From: an uncultured Prevotellaceae bacterium
GTDB taxonomy: Bacteria > Bacteroidota > Bacteroidia > Bacteroidales > Bacteroidaceae
Reading direction: 5' to 3'
Length of the DNA stretch: 55,262 nucleotides
Assembly (NCBI GenBank): GCA_900316645.1
Contig: ONDP01000014.1
Coordinates: 1-55,262, forward strand
Numbering within the stretch: the first letter of the stretch is position 1; every line of letters begins with the position of its first letter. The notes beneath the pieces are model-generated. The model was not told the DNA's origin and searched no databases. It saw nothing but the letters and a program-made list of their open reading frames with translations. A program made the translations under genes and the position numbers. Positions 1 to 9,369 of the stretch are shown piece after piece.

Positions 1-25
1 TATATTTTATTTAAATCACTAAGGT

Positions 26-3000
26 ATGAATCGAAAAATTAATTCAATCCAAAAGCCATTAGTTCTTCTGTTCCTGCTTTGTTTGTTCCCACTGGGAGCA
101 TTGGCTCAAAGTATTGTAAAAGGAACTGTAAGTGACGAGTCGGGCGAACCGGTTATCGGTGCCACCGTCAAAGTGCAAGGAAGCAATGAAGGTGCGATTA
201 CCGACTTCGACGGTAATTTCAGCGTAAAAGCCGCCTCAGACGCTACCCTCGTGTTCTCTTACGTAGGTTATGTAACTCAGAACGTTAACGTAGGCGGAAA
301 ATCAACTATCAACGTTACTCTGAAGGAAGACAACACAACGCTGAACGACGTTGTTGTTATCGGTTATGGTACGATGAAGAAAAAGTTGGTGACAGGTGCT
401 ACTGTTCAGGTTAAGGGTGATGACATCGCCAAGCTGAACACCACCAACGCACTGGAAGCCATGCAGTCTAGTACTCCTGGTGTACAGATCACACAGTCTT
501 CGTCACAGCCTGGTAAGGGTTACAAGGTTTACATCCGTGGTATCGGTACCACTGGTGACTCTCAGCCTCTGTACGTTATCGACGGTGTAGCAGGAGGTAA
601 CCTTGACGGTATTAATACCAACGATATTGAGAGTATCGACATTTTGAAGGATGCTGCATCAGCAGCCATCTATGGTGCCCGTGCTGCTAACGGTGTTATC
701 CTTGTTACCACAAAACAGGGTAAGGCTGGTAAGATTGAGCTGACTTACAATGGTTCTATTGGTTGGTCTAACGCTTATAAGCGTCCACAGCTTCTCAATG
801 CTCAGCAGTATATGACCATCTTTGACGAGTATAACTTCAATGTTTCAGGTGCAAGAGTAAATTGGGCAGACTATGTTCCTCAGGATATTCTTGACAAAGT
901 CAAAAATGGCTGGCAGGGCACAGATTGGTGGGGTGTATTTGAGAACAAAAATGCTGTTCAGCACAACCATTCTCTGACTTTGACTGGTGGTAGCGACCGT
1001 TCTAAGTTTATGATGTCTTATACCTATACAGGTAACGAGGGTATCATGGGTGCTGAACAAGCATCTTATTACAAGCGCCATACTATTCGCCTCAACAGCG
1101 ATCACGTGCTGTACCGTGTAAAGGACTTGGATGTCATCACCATTGGTGAGAACATCTCTATTGGTTATAGCAAGAACCACGACTTAGCTGAGGATGGTAT
1201 GTATTGGAGCTATATTCATAGCTTACTCCAGACTTCACCTCTTATGCCACAGTTTGCAGATAATGGCGAAATTTATGCTTATCAGGCTCCTGATGGAACA
1301 CTTACATATGGTGAGGGATGGAATCCGGGAATGTTCAACAACCCATGGGAAAACCTCACAAAGGGTGGTTGGAACTCTTTAGCAGAAAGTCGCAATATCA
1401 ATACCAATGCAACAGCCTTCCTCACTGTTCAACCTATCAAGGGTTTGAGATTCCGTTCACAGTTCAACTACAACTGGAACTCTGGGGCTTATCGTAACTT
1501 CAGCATGCCCCGTGCTCATACACCGGGTACCTCTATTGTTAAAGAGTATAGTGCGAACCAAAATACTTCTTTAAATACATCTTGGTCGATTGAAAATACG
1601 ATTACCTATGATATTCCTGTTTTCAGCGGACATAAGATAACTGCTATGGTAGGTCAGAGTTTCCAGAGCAGTGCATGGAGCACAAATATCAGTGGTTCTA
1701 ATAAGGTTGCCTATGGCCAGCAACTTGCAACCTTGAAGGGCTGGGATTCTGCCTGGCTCTCAAACTTCAAGACTCTCGCAGCAGGAGATATAACGCTCAC
1801 TGGTAACCCCAATGATGAAGAGTATCTTGCTTCGTGGTTCGGTCGTATTACTTGGGACTGGAACGAAAAATACATGGCAACTGTCACCTTGCGTTATGAT
1901 GGCTCAAGTGTATTTACTGACGGAAAGCGTTGGGGAACATTCCCCTCATTCTCTGTTGGTTGGGTAGTTACTAACGAGCCATTTATGGAGAAGACTAAGA
2001 GCTGGCTCGATTTCTTCAAAATCCGCGCATCGTGGGGTCAGAATGGTAACAACCGTATCGCAAAATATCAGTATCTGGCTTCTATTGCTCTTTCTGGCAA
2101 AAGTGGTGACAGCGGTTACAAGTTTGGATCTGACATGAATACCTCTGTAGCTGGTACTCCACAGACTGGTGCTTATTCTGATATTGTTCCAAATCCTGAC
2201 TTGACTTGGGAAACTTCTGAACAGCTCGACTTCGGTTTCGATGCACGTTTCCTCAACAGTCGTTTGGGCTTGAACTTCGACTGGTATAAGAAGACCACAA
2301 AGGACTGGCTGATCGGTGGTAACCTGCTTGCCATCTACGGTACTAACCCTGCTGCCATCAATGGTGGTGACGTTCGTAACACTGGTATTGAGATTGCTCT
2401 CTCTTGGAACGACAGAATTGGTAAGGACTTTAGCTACAATGCAGGTGTTAACTTTGCTACCAATAAGAACAAGGTAACCCGTATCGCTAACGACAACCAC
2501 TACATCAACGGTCCTGGCAATGTTCTTTCACAAGGTACTGAGTATATCTATCGTGCTGAAGAGGGCAAGCCTATCGGTTACTTCTATGGCATGTCTTACA
2601 GCGGTGTTTGGCAGAATCAGGAACAGATTGATGCTGCACGTAAAGCCAACAAGGCTGTCCTCGACAACGCACAGCCAGGTGACCTCATTTGGGATGACTG
2701 GAATGGTGATGGAAAGATTACTTATGCTGAAGGTGATGACTGCGACCGTCATGAGATTGGTAATCCTAATCCAGACGTGACGCTTGGTGTCAACCTTGGT
2801 TGCTCTTGGAAGGGATTCGACTTCGGTATTGAAGGTTTTGGCGCATTCGGTCAGCAGATTATGCGTTCTTACCGTTCGTTCGGTGACGATCCAGACCAGA
2901 ACTACGACACCACTATTCTGAACCGCTGGCATGGTGAGGGTACTTCAAATTCTCAGCCACGTATTTCAGCTACTGGTCATCAGAATACTATTTGGGTATC

Positions 3001-3265
3001 TACTCGTTATATGGAGAATGCTGACTATTTCAAGATTAAGACAATTACTCTCGGTTACGACTTTAAGCACATCTGGAAATCATGCCCATTCCAGCAGCTC
3101 CGCTTCTATGTTCAGGCCAAGAACCTTGTTACATTTACTGGTTATACCGGCCTCGATCCTGAAGTAGGTAACTCTGCAGGTGGTAATGGTTGGGCTTCTG
3201 GTATTGACCTGGGCCTTTACCCACCATCTCGTACTTTCTTGGTTGGTGCAAGCATCAAATTCTAA
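26..3265 (+). CDS. SusC-like TonB-dependent outer-membrane glycan transporter
   Basis: This is a TonB-linked outer-membrane beta-barrel that imports oligosaccharides with its SusD partner. The 1079-residue protein starts with a signal peptide (about 1-27, ending ALAQ). A carboxypeptidase-D-like regulatory domain follows (about 30-100, with GTVSDESGEPVIGATV and DGNFSV). The TonB-box region is near 108-115 (DVVVIGYGT). The plug domain runs to about 240, with the family motifs PLYVIDGV and ILKDAASAAIYGARAANGVI. The rest is barrel, ending in an aromatic-rich strand (FLVGASIKF). There is no STN domain, so sigma/anti-sigma signalling by this receptor is unlikely. It is followed after 34 bp by a SusD gene. 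The leader and start (ATGAATCGAAAAAT) are almost identical to those of the second SusC at 15782. Its promoter lies outside the window. The substrate cannot be read from sequence. Confidence 0.95.
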   Translation: MNRKINSIQKPLVLLFLLCLFPLGALAQSIVKGTVSDESGEPVIGATVKVQGSNEGAITDFDGNFSVKAASDATLVFSYVGYVTQNVNVGGKSTINVTLKEDNTTLNDVVVIGYGTMKKKLVTGATVQVKGDDIAKLNTTNALEAMQSSTPGVQITQSSSQPGKGYKVYIRGIGTTGDSQPLYVIDGVAGGNLDGINTNDIESIDILKDAASAAIYGARAANGVILVTTKQGKAGKIELTYNGSIGWSNAYKRPQLLNAQQYMTIFDEYNFNVSGARVNWADYVPQDILDKVKNGWQGTDWWGVFENKNAVQHNHSLTLTGGSDRSKFMMSYTYTGNEGIMGAEQASYYKRHTIRLNSDHVLYRVKDLDVITIGENISIGYSKNHDLAEDGMYWSYIHSLLQTSPLMPQFADNGEIYAYQAPDGTLTYGEGWNPGMFNNPWENLTKGGWNSLAESRNINTNATAFLTVQPIKGLRFRSQFNYNWNSGAYRNFSMPRAHTPGTSIVKEYSANQNTSLNTSWSIENTITYDIPVFSGHKITAMVGQSFQSSAWSTNISGSNKVAYGQQLATLKGWDSAWLSNFKTLAAGDITLTGNPNDEEYLASWFGRITWDWNEKYMATVTLRYDGSSVFTDGKRWGTFPSFSVGWVVTNEPFMEKTKSWLDFFKIRASWGQNGNNRIAKYQYLASIALSGKSGDSGYKFGSDMNTSVAGTPQTGAYSDIVPNPDLTWETSEQLDFGFDARFLNSRLGLNFDWYKKTTKDWLIGGNLLAIYGTNPAAINGGDVRNTGIEIALSWNDRIGKDFSYNAGVNFATNKNKVTRIANDNHYINGPGNVLSQGTEYIYRAEEGKPIGYFYGMSYSGVWQNQEQIDAARKANKAVLDNAQPGDLIWDDWNGDGKITYAEGDDCDRHEIGNPNPDVTLGVNLGCSWKGFDFGIEGFGAFGQQIMRSYRSFGDDPDQNYDTTILNRWHGEGTSNSQPRISATGHQNTIWVSTRYMENADYFKIKTITLGYDFKHIWKSCPFQQLRFYVQAKNLVTFTGYTGLDPEVGNSAGGNGWASGIDLGLYPPSRTFLVGASIKF

Positions 3266-3299
3266 TATTGTAGAATTGAAAAATTGAAGAATTGAAATT

Positions 3300-5225
3300 A
3301 TGAAGAAATATATTTTATCATCATTAGCTGTTTTATCAGCAACAGCCTTCTTTACATCTTGTAACGATAGTCTGGACACAGATCCGCGTGTTACAGCGTT
3401 GACCCAGGCTACTTTCCCAGGTAAGCCTGCAGATGTTGAGGCCGAGATTGCGGCTGTCTACAGTATCATGAATACTATGGGCGGTGGAGACGCCGATAAC
3501 CAAAACATTTTCTACTGGTGGGAGGTTATGTCAGACAACTGCTACGGAAGTGGTGGTTTGCAAGATAACAAAGTTAAATCTCTCCACAACTTGGTAGAGA
3601 TGAGTGTAAATCAATATGAGACTCCGTTTGTCCTTCTTTACGGTGGTATTTCACGTGCAAACAACACGATTGAGACCATCGATAATGTGACCTGGTCGGA
3701 TGCTCAGAAATCTCAGCGCAATCAACTTCTTGGTGAGGCTTACTTCATGCGTGGCCTTTATACCTTATGGCTTACTCAATTGTTCGGTGACATTCCTTTG
3801 ATTACTTCTACCACTGTTACGGATGAAATGAAGCAGCAGGTTAGTGCTGAAGAATTTATCTATCCGCAGATTCTGTCAGACTTTGTTTCAGCCAAGAACC
3901 TTATGGGAACAGAAAAAGGATTTGGTGACGGTCATGCTAACAAATATGCTGCTGAGGCATTTATGGCACGTGCCTATATGTTCTGGGCAGGTTTCTACAA
4001 AAATGTCGGTGAACTTGCCAGTGGTTCGGCTCCTGCAATTAATCTTGTAGAGCAGGAGGGTTGTACCGTAAGTTCACTTTCGCAGAGTGATGTGATCGAT
4101 GCTTTAAAGGATATCGTCAGCAGTGGTAGATATAAACTATGTGAGGATTATCGCTCACTCTGGCAGTATTCTAATAGCTTGCTTTGGAAAGAGGCTCAGG
4201 ATGGTGAGGGGCATGCTTACGAATTTATCAAAGACATGAAGTTTGAGAACTGCTTCGATCAGCCAGGTATGGGTAATGGTAATACCGAGGAGCTTTTCCA
4301 GGTTCAGTTTATGAATGCCTCTTCGTGGGGTATCGATGGAAAAGCTGAGAATGGTGGTATTTATTCTTCGGCTCGTATGTATTGTAACTATCTTTCTGTA
4401 TTCTGGGGTCTTCGTAATGGTGCTACTCAAAGTAATGGTAAACCTGATAATACCTATCCATTCAATATGGGTTGGGGACAGGGAACTCCCTCTTGTAACA
4501 TCTGGGATGACTGGTCTGCAGCTGAACGAAGTGGCGGAGCTGGCAATGAATATACCGATATCCGTAAGAAGGCTTCTTTGATAGATTTTGACAATGAACT
4601 TCAGAACTACACTTACGAGTCGGATGACTGCGAGGAGTCCGGATATGGTGTAAAGAAATTCTGTGGTGTAACCCTCGATGCATGTGATGCGAAAGATGAC
4701 CCTTGGTGGACAAAGTGTGAAGGTTTTACCAGTTCTACTCTTGGAGATAAAATGCAAGGTGCTCACTTCGAGGACTACTACCTGATGCGTTACGCAGACG
4801 TGCTTCTGATGCTCACTGAACTAACAGGCGAACGTCAGTATATGAATGAGGTACAACGTCGTGCTGGTGTTCCTGAGACGCCTTACTCTCTGAAGGCAGT
4901 GCAGGATGAGCGTCGCTGGGAGTTTGCTTTTGAAGGAATTCGTTTCAACGATATGCGTCGTTGGACTGGTAAGGATTGCTCTAACAGCGATTATGCTCCA
5001 AAGGCTCTTCAGGCTCAGGCAGGTAAGCAGGTTATCTGCCATGGTGAAAAGTCTAATAAACAATCATTGGAACACATGACCTGTTCTTGGACCGAGCGAT
5101 ATAAGGCTACTAATGGATTCTTAGCAAAGCCTCAGGCTCAGATTACTTTGATGAATGGTGCGATGGAGCAGAATCCTGGTTGGGATGCTTCTGACGATAA
5201 GACACAATATAGAGTAATGTATTAA
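3300..5225 (+). CDS. SusD-like (RagB/SusD) surface glycan-binding lipoprotein
   Basis: This is the outer-membrane lipoprotein lid that binds glycan over the SusC pore. The 641 residues begin with a lipoprotein signal ending at TSC (Cys about 21). The N-terminal motif NDSLDTDPR is typical, and so is the family motif around GEAYFMRGLYTLWLTQLFGDIPL (about 140-165). The C-terminal half carries RWEFAFEGIRFNDMRRW, the signature of the SusD C-terminal domain. It sits 34 bp after SusC and 19 bp before a small lipoprotein, so all three are probably co-transcribed and share the terminator at 6014-6043. The short SusC-SusD gap holds three degenerate octamers (GAATTGAA type). Confidence 0.94.
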   Translation: MKKYILSSLAVLSATAFFTSCNDSLDTDPRVTALTQATFPGKPADVEAEIAAVYSIMNTMGGGDADNQNIFYWWEVMSDNCYGSGGLQDNKVKSLHNLVEMSVNQYETPFVLLYGGISRANNTIETIDNVTWSDAQKSQRNQLLGEAYFMRGLYTLWLTQLFGDIPLITSTTVTDEMKQQVSAEEFIYPQILSDFVSAKNLMGTEKGFGDGHANKYAAEAFMARAYMFWAGFYKNVGELASGSAPAINLVEQEGCTVSSLSQSDVIDALKDIVSSGRYKLCEDYRSLWQYSNSLLWKEAQDGEGHAYEFIKDMKFENCFDQPGMGNGNTEELFQVQFMNASSWGIDGKAENGGIYSSARMYCNYLSVFWGLRNGATQSNGKPDNTYPFNMGWGQGTPSCNIWDDWSAAERSGGAGNEYTDIRKKASLIDFDNELQNYTYESDDCEESGYGVKKFCGVTLDACDAKDDPWWTKCEGFTSSTLGDKMQGAHFEDYYLMRYADVLLMLTELTGERQYMNEVQRRAGVPETPYSLKAVQDERRWEFAFEGIRFNDMRRWTGKDCSNSDYAPKALQAQAGKQVICHGEKSNKQSLEHMTCSWTERYKATNGFLAKPQAQITLMNGAMEQNPGWDASDDKTQYRVMY

Positions 5226-5244
5226 TATTTAGAAAGTATTCAAT

Positions 5245-5982
5245 ATGAAAAAGATATTTTTGCTATTTGTTGCGGTTTGTGCAATTGCTGCTTGCGATCC
5301 TACTCATGAGAAAATCAGCAATGGCGGATCCATCACGCTTGAAGAACTTCTTGCAAAGACTACTGTTACAACCGACAAGGCTCCTAACGGAAAGAATGGT
5401 AATGTCATCATGTGTAAGACCTCGGCACCTGTTAATGCAATCTGGGAAATTGGTGGAAAGAAATTTACATCAACTGTGGCTCAGAAGAAGATGAGAAAGG
5501 GTGAACATTCAGTCAAACTAACCGCTCTTTGTGCCGACGGTACCGTGTTGGAAACTGAGTTTTCTGGTATCCAGTGTGAAGAAATCACAGACCCGCTCGT
5601 GAGGTACTATATCTACGGAGAGGATCCAGAAAAGGAACCACCATTCTCAGTTCCTATTCCTGGTGGCGATTGGCAAGATATGCGCTTTGATGGGTCGGGC
5701 ATCCATCTTCCTGAGCTATCTGATGACGTTTACTGGGGCTTTAAGACTCTGATTTTCGATATTTCCGATGCCAGCGATGATGTAAAAGTGCATTTCATGT
5801 CTGGTTGGTGGGATCAATTCAGTGTTGACGATCAGCAATGGAAGACAGGTCAGAATGAGTTTACACTCACTGAGGAGATTGCTAAAATATGTGCAAGTGG
5901 TAATGGCGGCCAGGGTCATCAACTAAATCCTTGGTGTCAGCAAGGTCACTTTACTCTCAACTCAGTTTACTATGAGGAATAA
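5245..5982 (+). CDS. Small surface lipoprotein of a SusCD operon, putative glycan binding
   Basis: A 245-residue lipoprotein whose signal peptide ends AIAAC (Cys about 17). I do not recognise a named family. The first half (about 25-115) looks like an Ig-like beta-sandwich (TSTVAQKKMRKGEHSVKLTALCADG). The second half (about 125-245) is rich in Trp and Tyr and reads like a carbohydrate-binding jelly roll (VKVHFMSGWWDQFSVDDQQW). Its position as third gene after SusC and SusD fits a SusE/SusF-type or SGBP-type accessory glycan binder, but that role is inferred from context. The terminator lies about 30 bp downstream. Confidence 0.75.
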   Translation: MKKIFLLFVAVCAIAACDPTHEKISNGGSITLEELLAKTTVTTDKAPNGKNGNVIMCKTSAPVNAIWEIGGKKFTSTVAQKKMRKGEHSVKLTALCADGTVLETEFSGIQCEEITDPLVRYYIYGEDPEKEPPFSVPIPGGDWQDMRFDGSGIHLPELSDDVYWGFKTLIFDISDASDDVKVHFMSGWWDQFSVDDQQWKTGQNEFTLTEEIAKICASGNGGQGHQLNPWCQQGHFTLNSVYYEE

Positions 5983-6013
5983 TAGTTCCTTATCGGTATA
6001 ATCATTATTAATG

Positions 6014-6043
6014 GGCTGGCTCACTCGCTTGAGCCAGCCTTTT
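6014..6043 (+). terminator. Intrinsic terminator of the first SusCD operon
   Basis: A perfect 9-bp stem, GGCTGGCTC (6014-6022) and GAGCCAGCC (6031-6039), with an 8-nt loop, followed by TTTT. It lies between the lipoprotein stop at 5982 and the start of the next gene at 6061, so it separates the SusCD unit from the membrane-protein operon. Confidence 0.88.
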
Positions 6044-6060
6044 ATAACATCAAGAAAGTG

Positions 6061-7860
6061 ATGAATAAAAGCAAACTGTCTGGTGCTGGCCTTTACGTAA
6101 GCCTGCTGGCTTTCATATTATTCGCAGGATATATCCTGTATATCAATCATGAAGTGTTCTATACAGCACACAATCGCTCTGAGTTCATCTATGGGGCACC
6201 CTTCTTTCATTCACTCATGTCGAAGCCCTTCGGCCTGCTGCAGTATGTGGGAGCCTGGCTCACACAACTTTTCTGCCGTCCGGCTGTTGGTACAATTGTG
6301 TTGGCGGTAATTTGGGCACTCATTTTTATATTTGGTGTAAAGGCATTTAGATTGCAAGGCAGTGCTGCCGCATTGATGCTTTTGCCTGTAGCCTGCCTGC
6401 TTACTTCAGTTGTTGACTTGGGCTATTGGATTTATATATCCACCATCAGGGGCTATTGGTTCTCGCAGTCAATTGGCTATTTATTGATGCTGTTGCTCTT
6501 GTGGATAGCTCGCCAGACCCCGCGCAAATGGCATTTGGCCTGGTATGTGATTGGATGCTGCATCTATCCAATACTTGGGTGGTTTGCTTTACTTTTTATT
6601 TTATGTCTGATATTGATTGACAAAAAAACTTGGCGTGAATTAATAGGGATAGTGCTGTTAATATTTGCTGCCAGTATCTGGCATACTCAGTTCTATCCAT
6701 ATCTAAAATTCGACGATGTTGTGTTGGCTGGGCTGCCTCGTTTAAGAACATTGCTCGACAGTAGTGAGCATCTATCTATTCCGTTCTGGGCTCTTGGTGC
6801 CGTCTCTGTGCTTATTTCTTGTCCTTTGGGAGATTGGCCGTTTGGTCGTTTGGGGAATTGTTCGTTTGGTCGTTTGGTTATGCCAGTGCTTTGTGTTGTT
6901 GCGGGTATTTCTTTTACCTGGTCGTTGATGTTCCGTGATCAAAACTACATCGACGAAATGCGTATGGTGCGTTACGCAGAAGATGACAATTGGAAGGAGG
7001 TTTTAAAACTGGCAGAAGGGAACAATAAACCGACGACAACTATGGTCTTTCTCAAAAATATTGCTTTGATGAACGAAGGCGGTTTACTTGACCGTTCCTT
7101 CAAGTTGGGCAATAGTAGCCATCCGATTGCCAACCCAGACTCGCTCCATGTAAGTCTTCTGGAAATAGCATCACCTTTGATCTACTATAACTATGGCATG
7201 ATGAACGAGGCTATCCGTCTGAATTTCGAGAACGGTGTCCAATACAGTTTTTCCCCCTTCTTGTTAAAGGTACTCTCTCGCTGTGCCTTAGCTATGGGAG
7301 ACAGGGAACTGTTGGAACGCTATACGACGCTGATACATCATCTTCCGTTTTACGGCGATTGGCAGCCGGCTCCGGTCACGAAAAAGATTAAAGAAATGGA
7401 GACTGCCTACCCCGATGAACTCACAGGTGTTGAAAACAGCGACAGTTATATAGTGAACGGAATTAGCCTTTGGGCAGACTCCGTTAGTAAGGTCGCCTCG
7501 GAACAGGCACTGTTCTATTCAATGTTGCGCTGTGACTCCCGTCGCTTCTGGCCGTCACTTCGTAATTATGTGAAAACGCACATGGAAGAGGAATTCCCCG
7601 TTCATGCGCAGGAGGCCTATTTATTGTTCCTGGAAAAGTCTCCGGAAAAGAAACGTATGATGCTTCCCGTCCAACAGGCCATCTATGACCACTACTTAGA
7701 TTTCTGGGATGCTATGAAAAAACTGGTGAAACCAGGCGTAACAATTGAGCAGGTTGGTGAGAAGATGTGGAAGGAATGGGGGGACACCTACTGGTGGTAC
7801 AACATATTTGGAAGAAAAGTTCCTGTTATAAAAGGCAATATCGGCCATGACATACATTAA
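6061..7860 (+). CDS. Polytopic membrane protein with helical-repeat C-terminus (DUF6057-like), copy 1
   Basis: I do not know a function for this family; the name DUF6057 is recalled, not searched. The ATG at 6061 is chosen over an in-frame GTG at 6058, giving 599 residues. About eight hydrophobic helices fill residues 10-300 (for example near 12-30, 75-95, 130-150, 165-190, 200-215 and 275-295). A soluble alpha-helical, TPR-like region covers about 300-599. It is the first gene of a four-gene operon with 9-bp, 3-bp and overlapping junctions. The pair with the lipoprotein at 7870 is repeated by 9370 and 10764. A run of 8-bp repeats (GTTTGGTC type, 6840-6879) lies in frame in the membrane region. 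The topology suggests an inner-membrane protein with its helical domain outside or inside; the sequence does not settle which. Confidence 0.8.
   Translation: MNKSKLSGAGLYVSLLAFILFAGYILYINHEVFYTAHNRSEFIYGAPFFHSLMSKPFGLLQYVGAWLTQLFCRPAVGTIVLAVIWALIFIFGVKAFRLQGSAAALMLLPVACLLTSVVDLGYWIYISTIRGYWFSQSIGYLLMLLLLWIARQTPRKWHLAWYVIGCCIYPILGWFALLFILCLILIDKKTWRELIGIVLLIFAASIWHTQFYPYLKFDDVVLAGLPRLRTLLDSSEHLSIPFWALGAVSVLISCPLGDWPFGRLGNCSFGRLVMPVLCVVAGISFTWSLMFRDQNYIDEMRMVRYAEDDNWKEVLKLAEGNNKPTTTMVFLKNIALMNEGGLLDRSFKLGNSSHPIANPDSLHVSLLEIASPLIYYNYGMMNEAIRLNFENGVQYSFSPFLLKVLSRCALAMGDRELLERYTTLIHHLPFYGDWQPAPVTKKIKEMETAYPDELTGVENSDSYIVNGISLWADSVSKVASEQALFYSMLRCDSRRFWPSLRNYVKTHMEEEFPVHAQEAYLLFLEKSPEKKRMMLPVQQAIYDHYLDFWDAMKKLVKPGVTIEQVGEKMWKEWGDTYWWYNIFGRKVPVIKGNIGHDIH
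6840..6879 (+). repeat. In-frame octamer tandem array inside a membrane-protein gene
   Basis: Five contiguous 8-bp units: GTTTGGTC, GTTTGGGG, AATTGTTC, GTTTGGTC, GTTTGGTT. They encode a short soluble-looking loop (FGRLGNCSFGRL) between hydrophobic segments of the first membrane protein. The units resemble the 7-bp arrays found elsewhere in the window but have an 8-bp period. Confidence 0.7.
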
Positions 7861-7869
7861 AAGATAACA

Positions 7870-9366
7870 ATGAAGAGACATATTCATATTTGTACCCAAA
7901 TACTTGTGGTAACCCTGCTCCTGTCAGGGTGTGTGAATCACCCCAACGTACCCTCATCCAGTAAGGATGCAGGTTGCCTTCCTGCTATTTTCCCCGACTA
8001 TAGTAATGTCACCGTCCCCTGTAATATAGCTCCACTCAACTTTATGCTCCCGAATGGCGAGTATGAGGAGTGTGTGGCACGTTTTTCCATGCCAAATGGG
8101 CAACGGCAGACATACGGCAGTGGCGTGAAAGTGCAGATACCAGAAGACGAATGGCATGCCATGCTTGACGTCTCGAAAGGGAAAAGCATCAAAGTAGAGG
8201 TTTGGGGTAAGAAAAAAGGCGAGTGGCAGTCGTTCTCCCCGTTTGAGATACATGTAGCAAAAGAGCCTATCGACGAATATGTGTCTTATCGCCTCATGGA
8301 GCCTTCGTATGTTTCATCGAGCTTCATGGAGATTGCCCAACGCAACCTCACCACATTCGAAGAAACACAGATTTTCAATAACGAGATTACCACCATTGAC
8401 AGGAGAAAGGGGCAGTGTATCAACTGTCATAGCTATCAGAACTACAAGACTGATAATATGCTCTTTCATGTGCGCCTCTCCAATGCTGGTACTGTCATCG
8501 TCAACAACGGCAAGGTTTCGAAGGTCAATCTGAAGCGCGACTATACCATTTCTGGTGGTGTTTATCCATCATGGCATCCGACAGCTAAGTTAATAGCTTT
8601 CTCTACCAACAAAACACGACAGGTTTTCCATACACAGAACCCCAACAAGATTGAAGTTTTCGACCTTGCCAGCGACCTGATTCTTTACGACGTGGAGGCT
8701 GACTCGGTGAGTGTTATCTGTAATGATTCCACGCTCTTGGAGGTATATCCAACTTGGTCGCCAGATGGCAGATACCTCTATTATTGCAAGTCGGTACCTC
8801 TGCCTGAAGAATTGCGCGATAAGGACATCAGGACCACCTATTCGAAGATACAGTACAACCTTTATCGTCGCTCGTTCGACGTAACATCGCACAACTTTGG
8901 CGATGAAGAACTGGTGTTTGATGCGGTCTCATTGGACAAGAGCGTGGCCCAGTCGCGCATCAGCCCCGACGGGCACTATATACTCTTTTCCATAGGTCAG
9001 TACGGTTGTTTCCATCTCAGGCACAATGACGGTGACATTGTCTGCATGCCGCTCGGTCAGGAATTCCCCTTGACCAAGGCCATCGACTTCACCAAGGTTA
9101 ACGGCAAGGACCGTCCAGACAGTTACCCGAGTTGGTCGAGCAATGGACATTGGATTATGGTTGCCAGCCGCCGTGAGGACGGCAATTTCTGCCGTGTTTA
9201 TTTCTCCTACTTTAATAATGGGAAGGCTGAAAAGGCCTTCCTCATGCCGCAGGAGGACCCTGAGTTTAACACTTTCCTGCTGAAGAGCTATAACCGTCCC
9301 GAGTTCATGATAGAGCCTGTTAAAATTAGCGTTGAAGAGTTCAGCCACGTGTTTGAAAAGAATTAA
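7870..9366 (+). CDS. Lipoprotein beta-propeller (PD40/TolB-like) with a CxxCH haem-type motif, copy 1
   Basis: A 498-residue lipoprotein (signal ending LLLSGC, Cys about 19). An N-terminal domain begins with PAIFPDYSNVTVPCNIAPLNF, a stretch shared with the protein at 10764. A single CINCH motif (about 180-184) fits a covalent c-type haem site. It is followed by repeated PD40-type propeller blades (YPSWHPTAKLIAFSTN, YPTWSPDGRYLYYC, RISPDGHYILFS, YPSWSSNGHWIMVASRR). This predicts a periplasmic or surface lipid-anchored propeller that may carry one haem. It follows the membrane protein by 9 bp and precedes another by 3 bp. The haem is inferred only from the motif. Such propellers are otherwise mostly protein-protein scaffolds. 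Confidence 0.82.
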   Translation: MKRHIHICTQILVVTLLLSGCVNHPNVPSSSKDAGCLPAIFPDYSNVTVPCNIAPLNFMLPNGEYEECVARFSMPNGQRQTYGSGVKVQIPEDEWHAMLDVSKGKSIKVEVWGKKKGEWQSFSPFEIHVAKEPIDEYVSYRLMEPSYVSSSFMEIAQRNLTTFEETQIFNNEITTIDRRKGQCINCHSYQNYKTDNMLFHVRLSNAGTVIVNNGKVSKVNLKRDYTISGGVYPSWHPTAKLIAFSTNKTRQVFHTQNPNKIEVFDLASDLILYDVEADSVSVICNDSTLLEVYPTWSPDGRYLYYCKSVPLPEELRDKDIRTTYSKIQYNLYRRSFDVTSHNFGDEELVFDAVSLDKSVAQSRISPDGHYILFSIGQYGCFHLRHNDGDIVCMPLGQEFPLTKAIDFTKVNGKDRPDSYPSWSSNGHWIMVASRREDGNFCRVYFSYFNNGKAEKAFLMPQEDPEFNTFLLKSYNRPEFMIEPVKISVEEFSHVFEKN

Positions 9367-9369
9367 GTG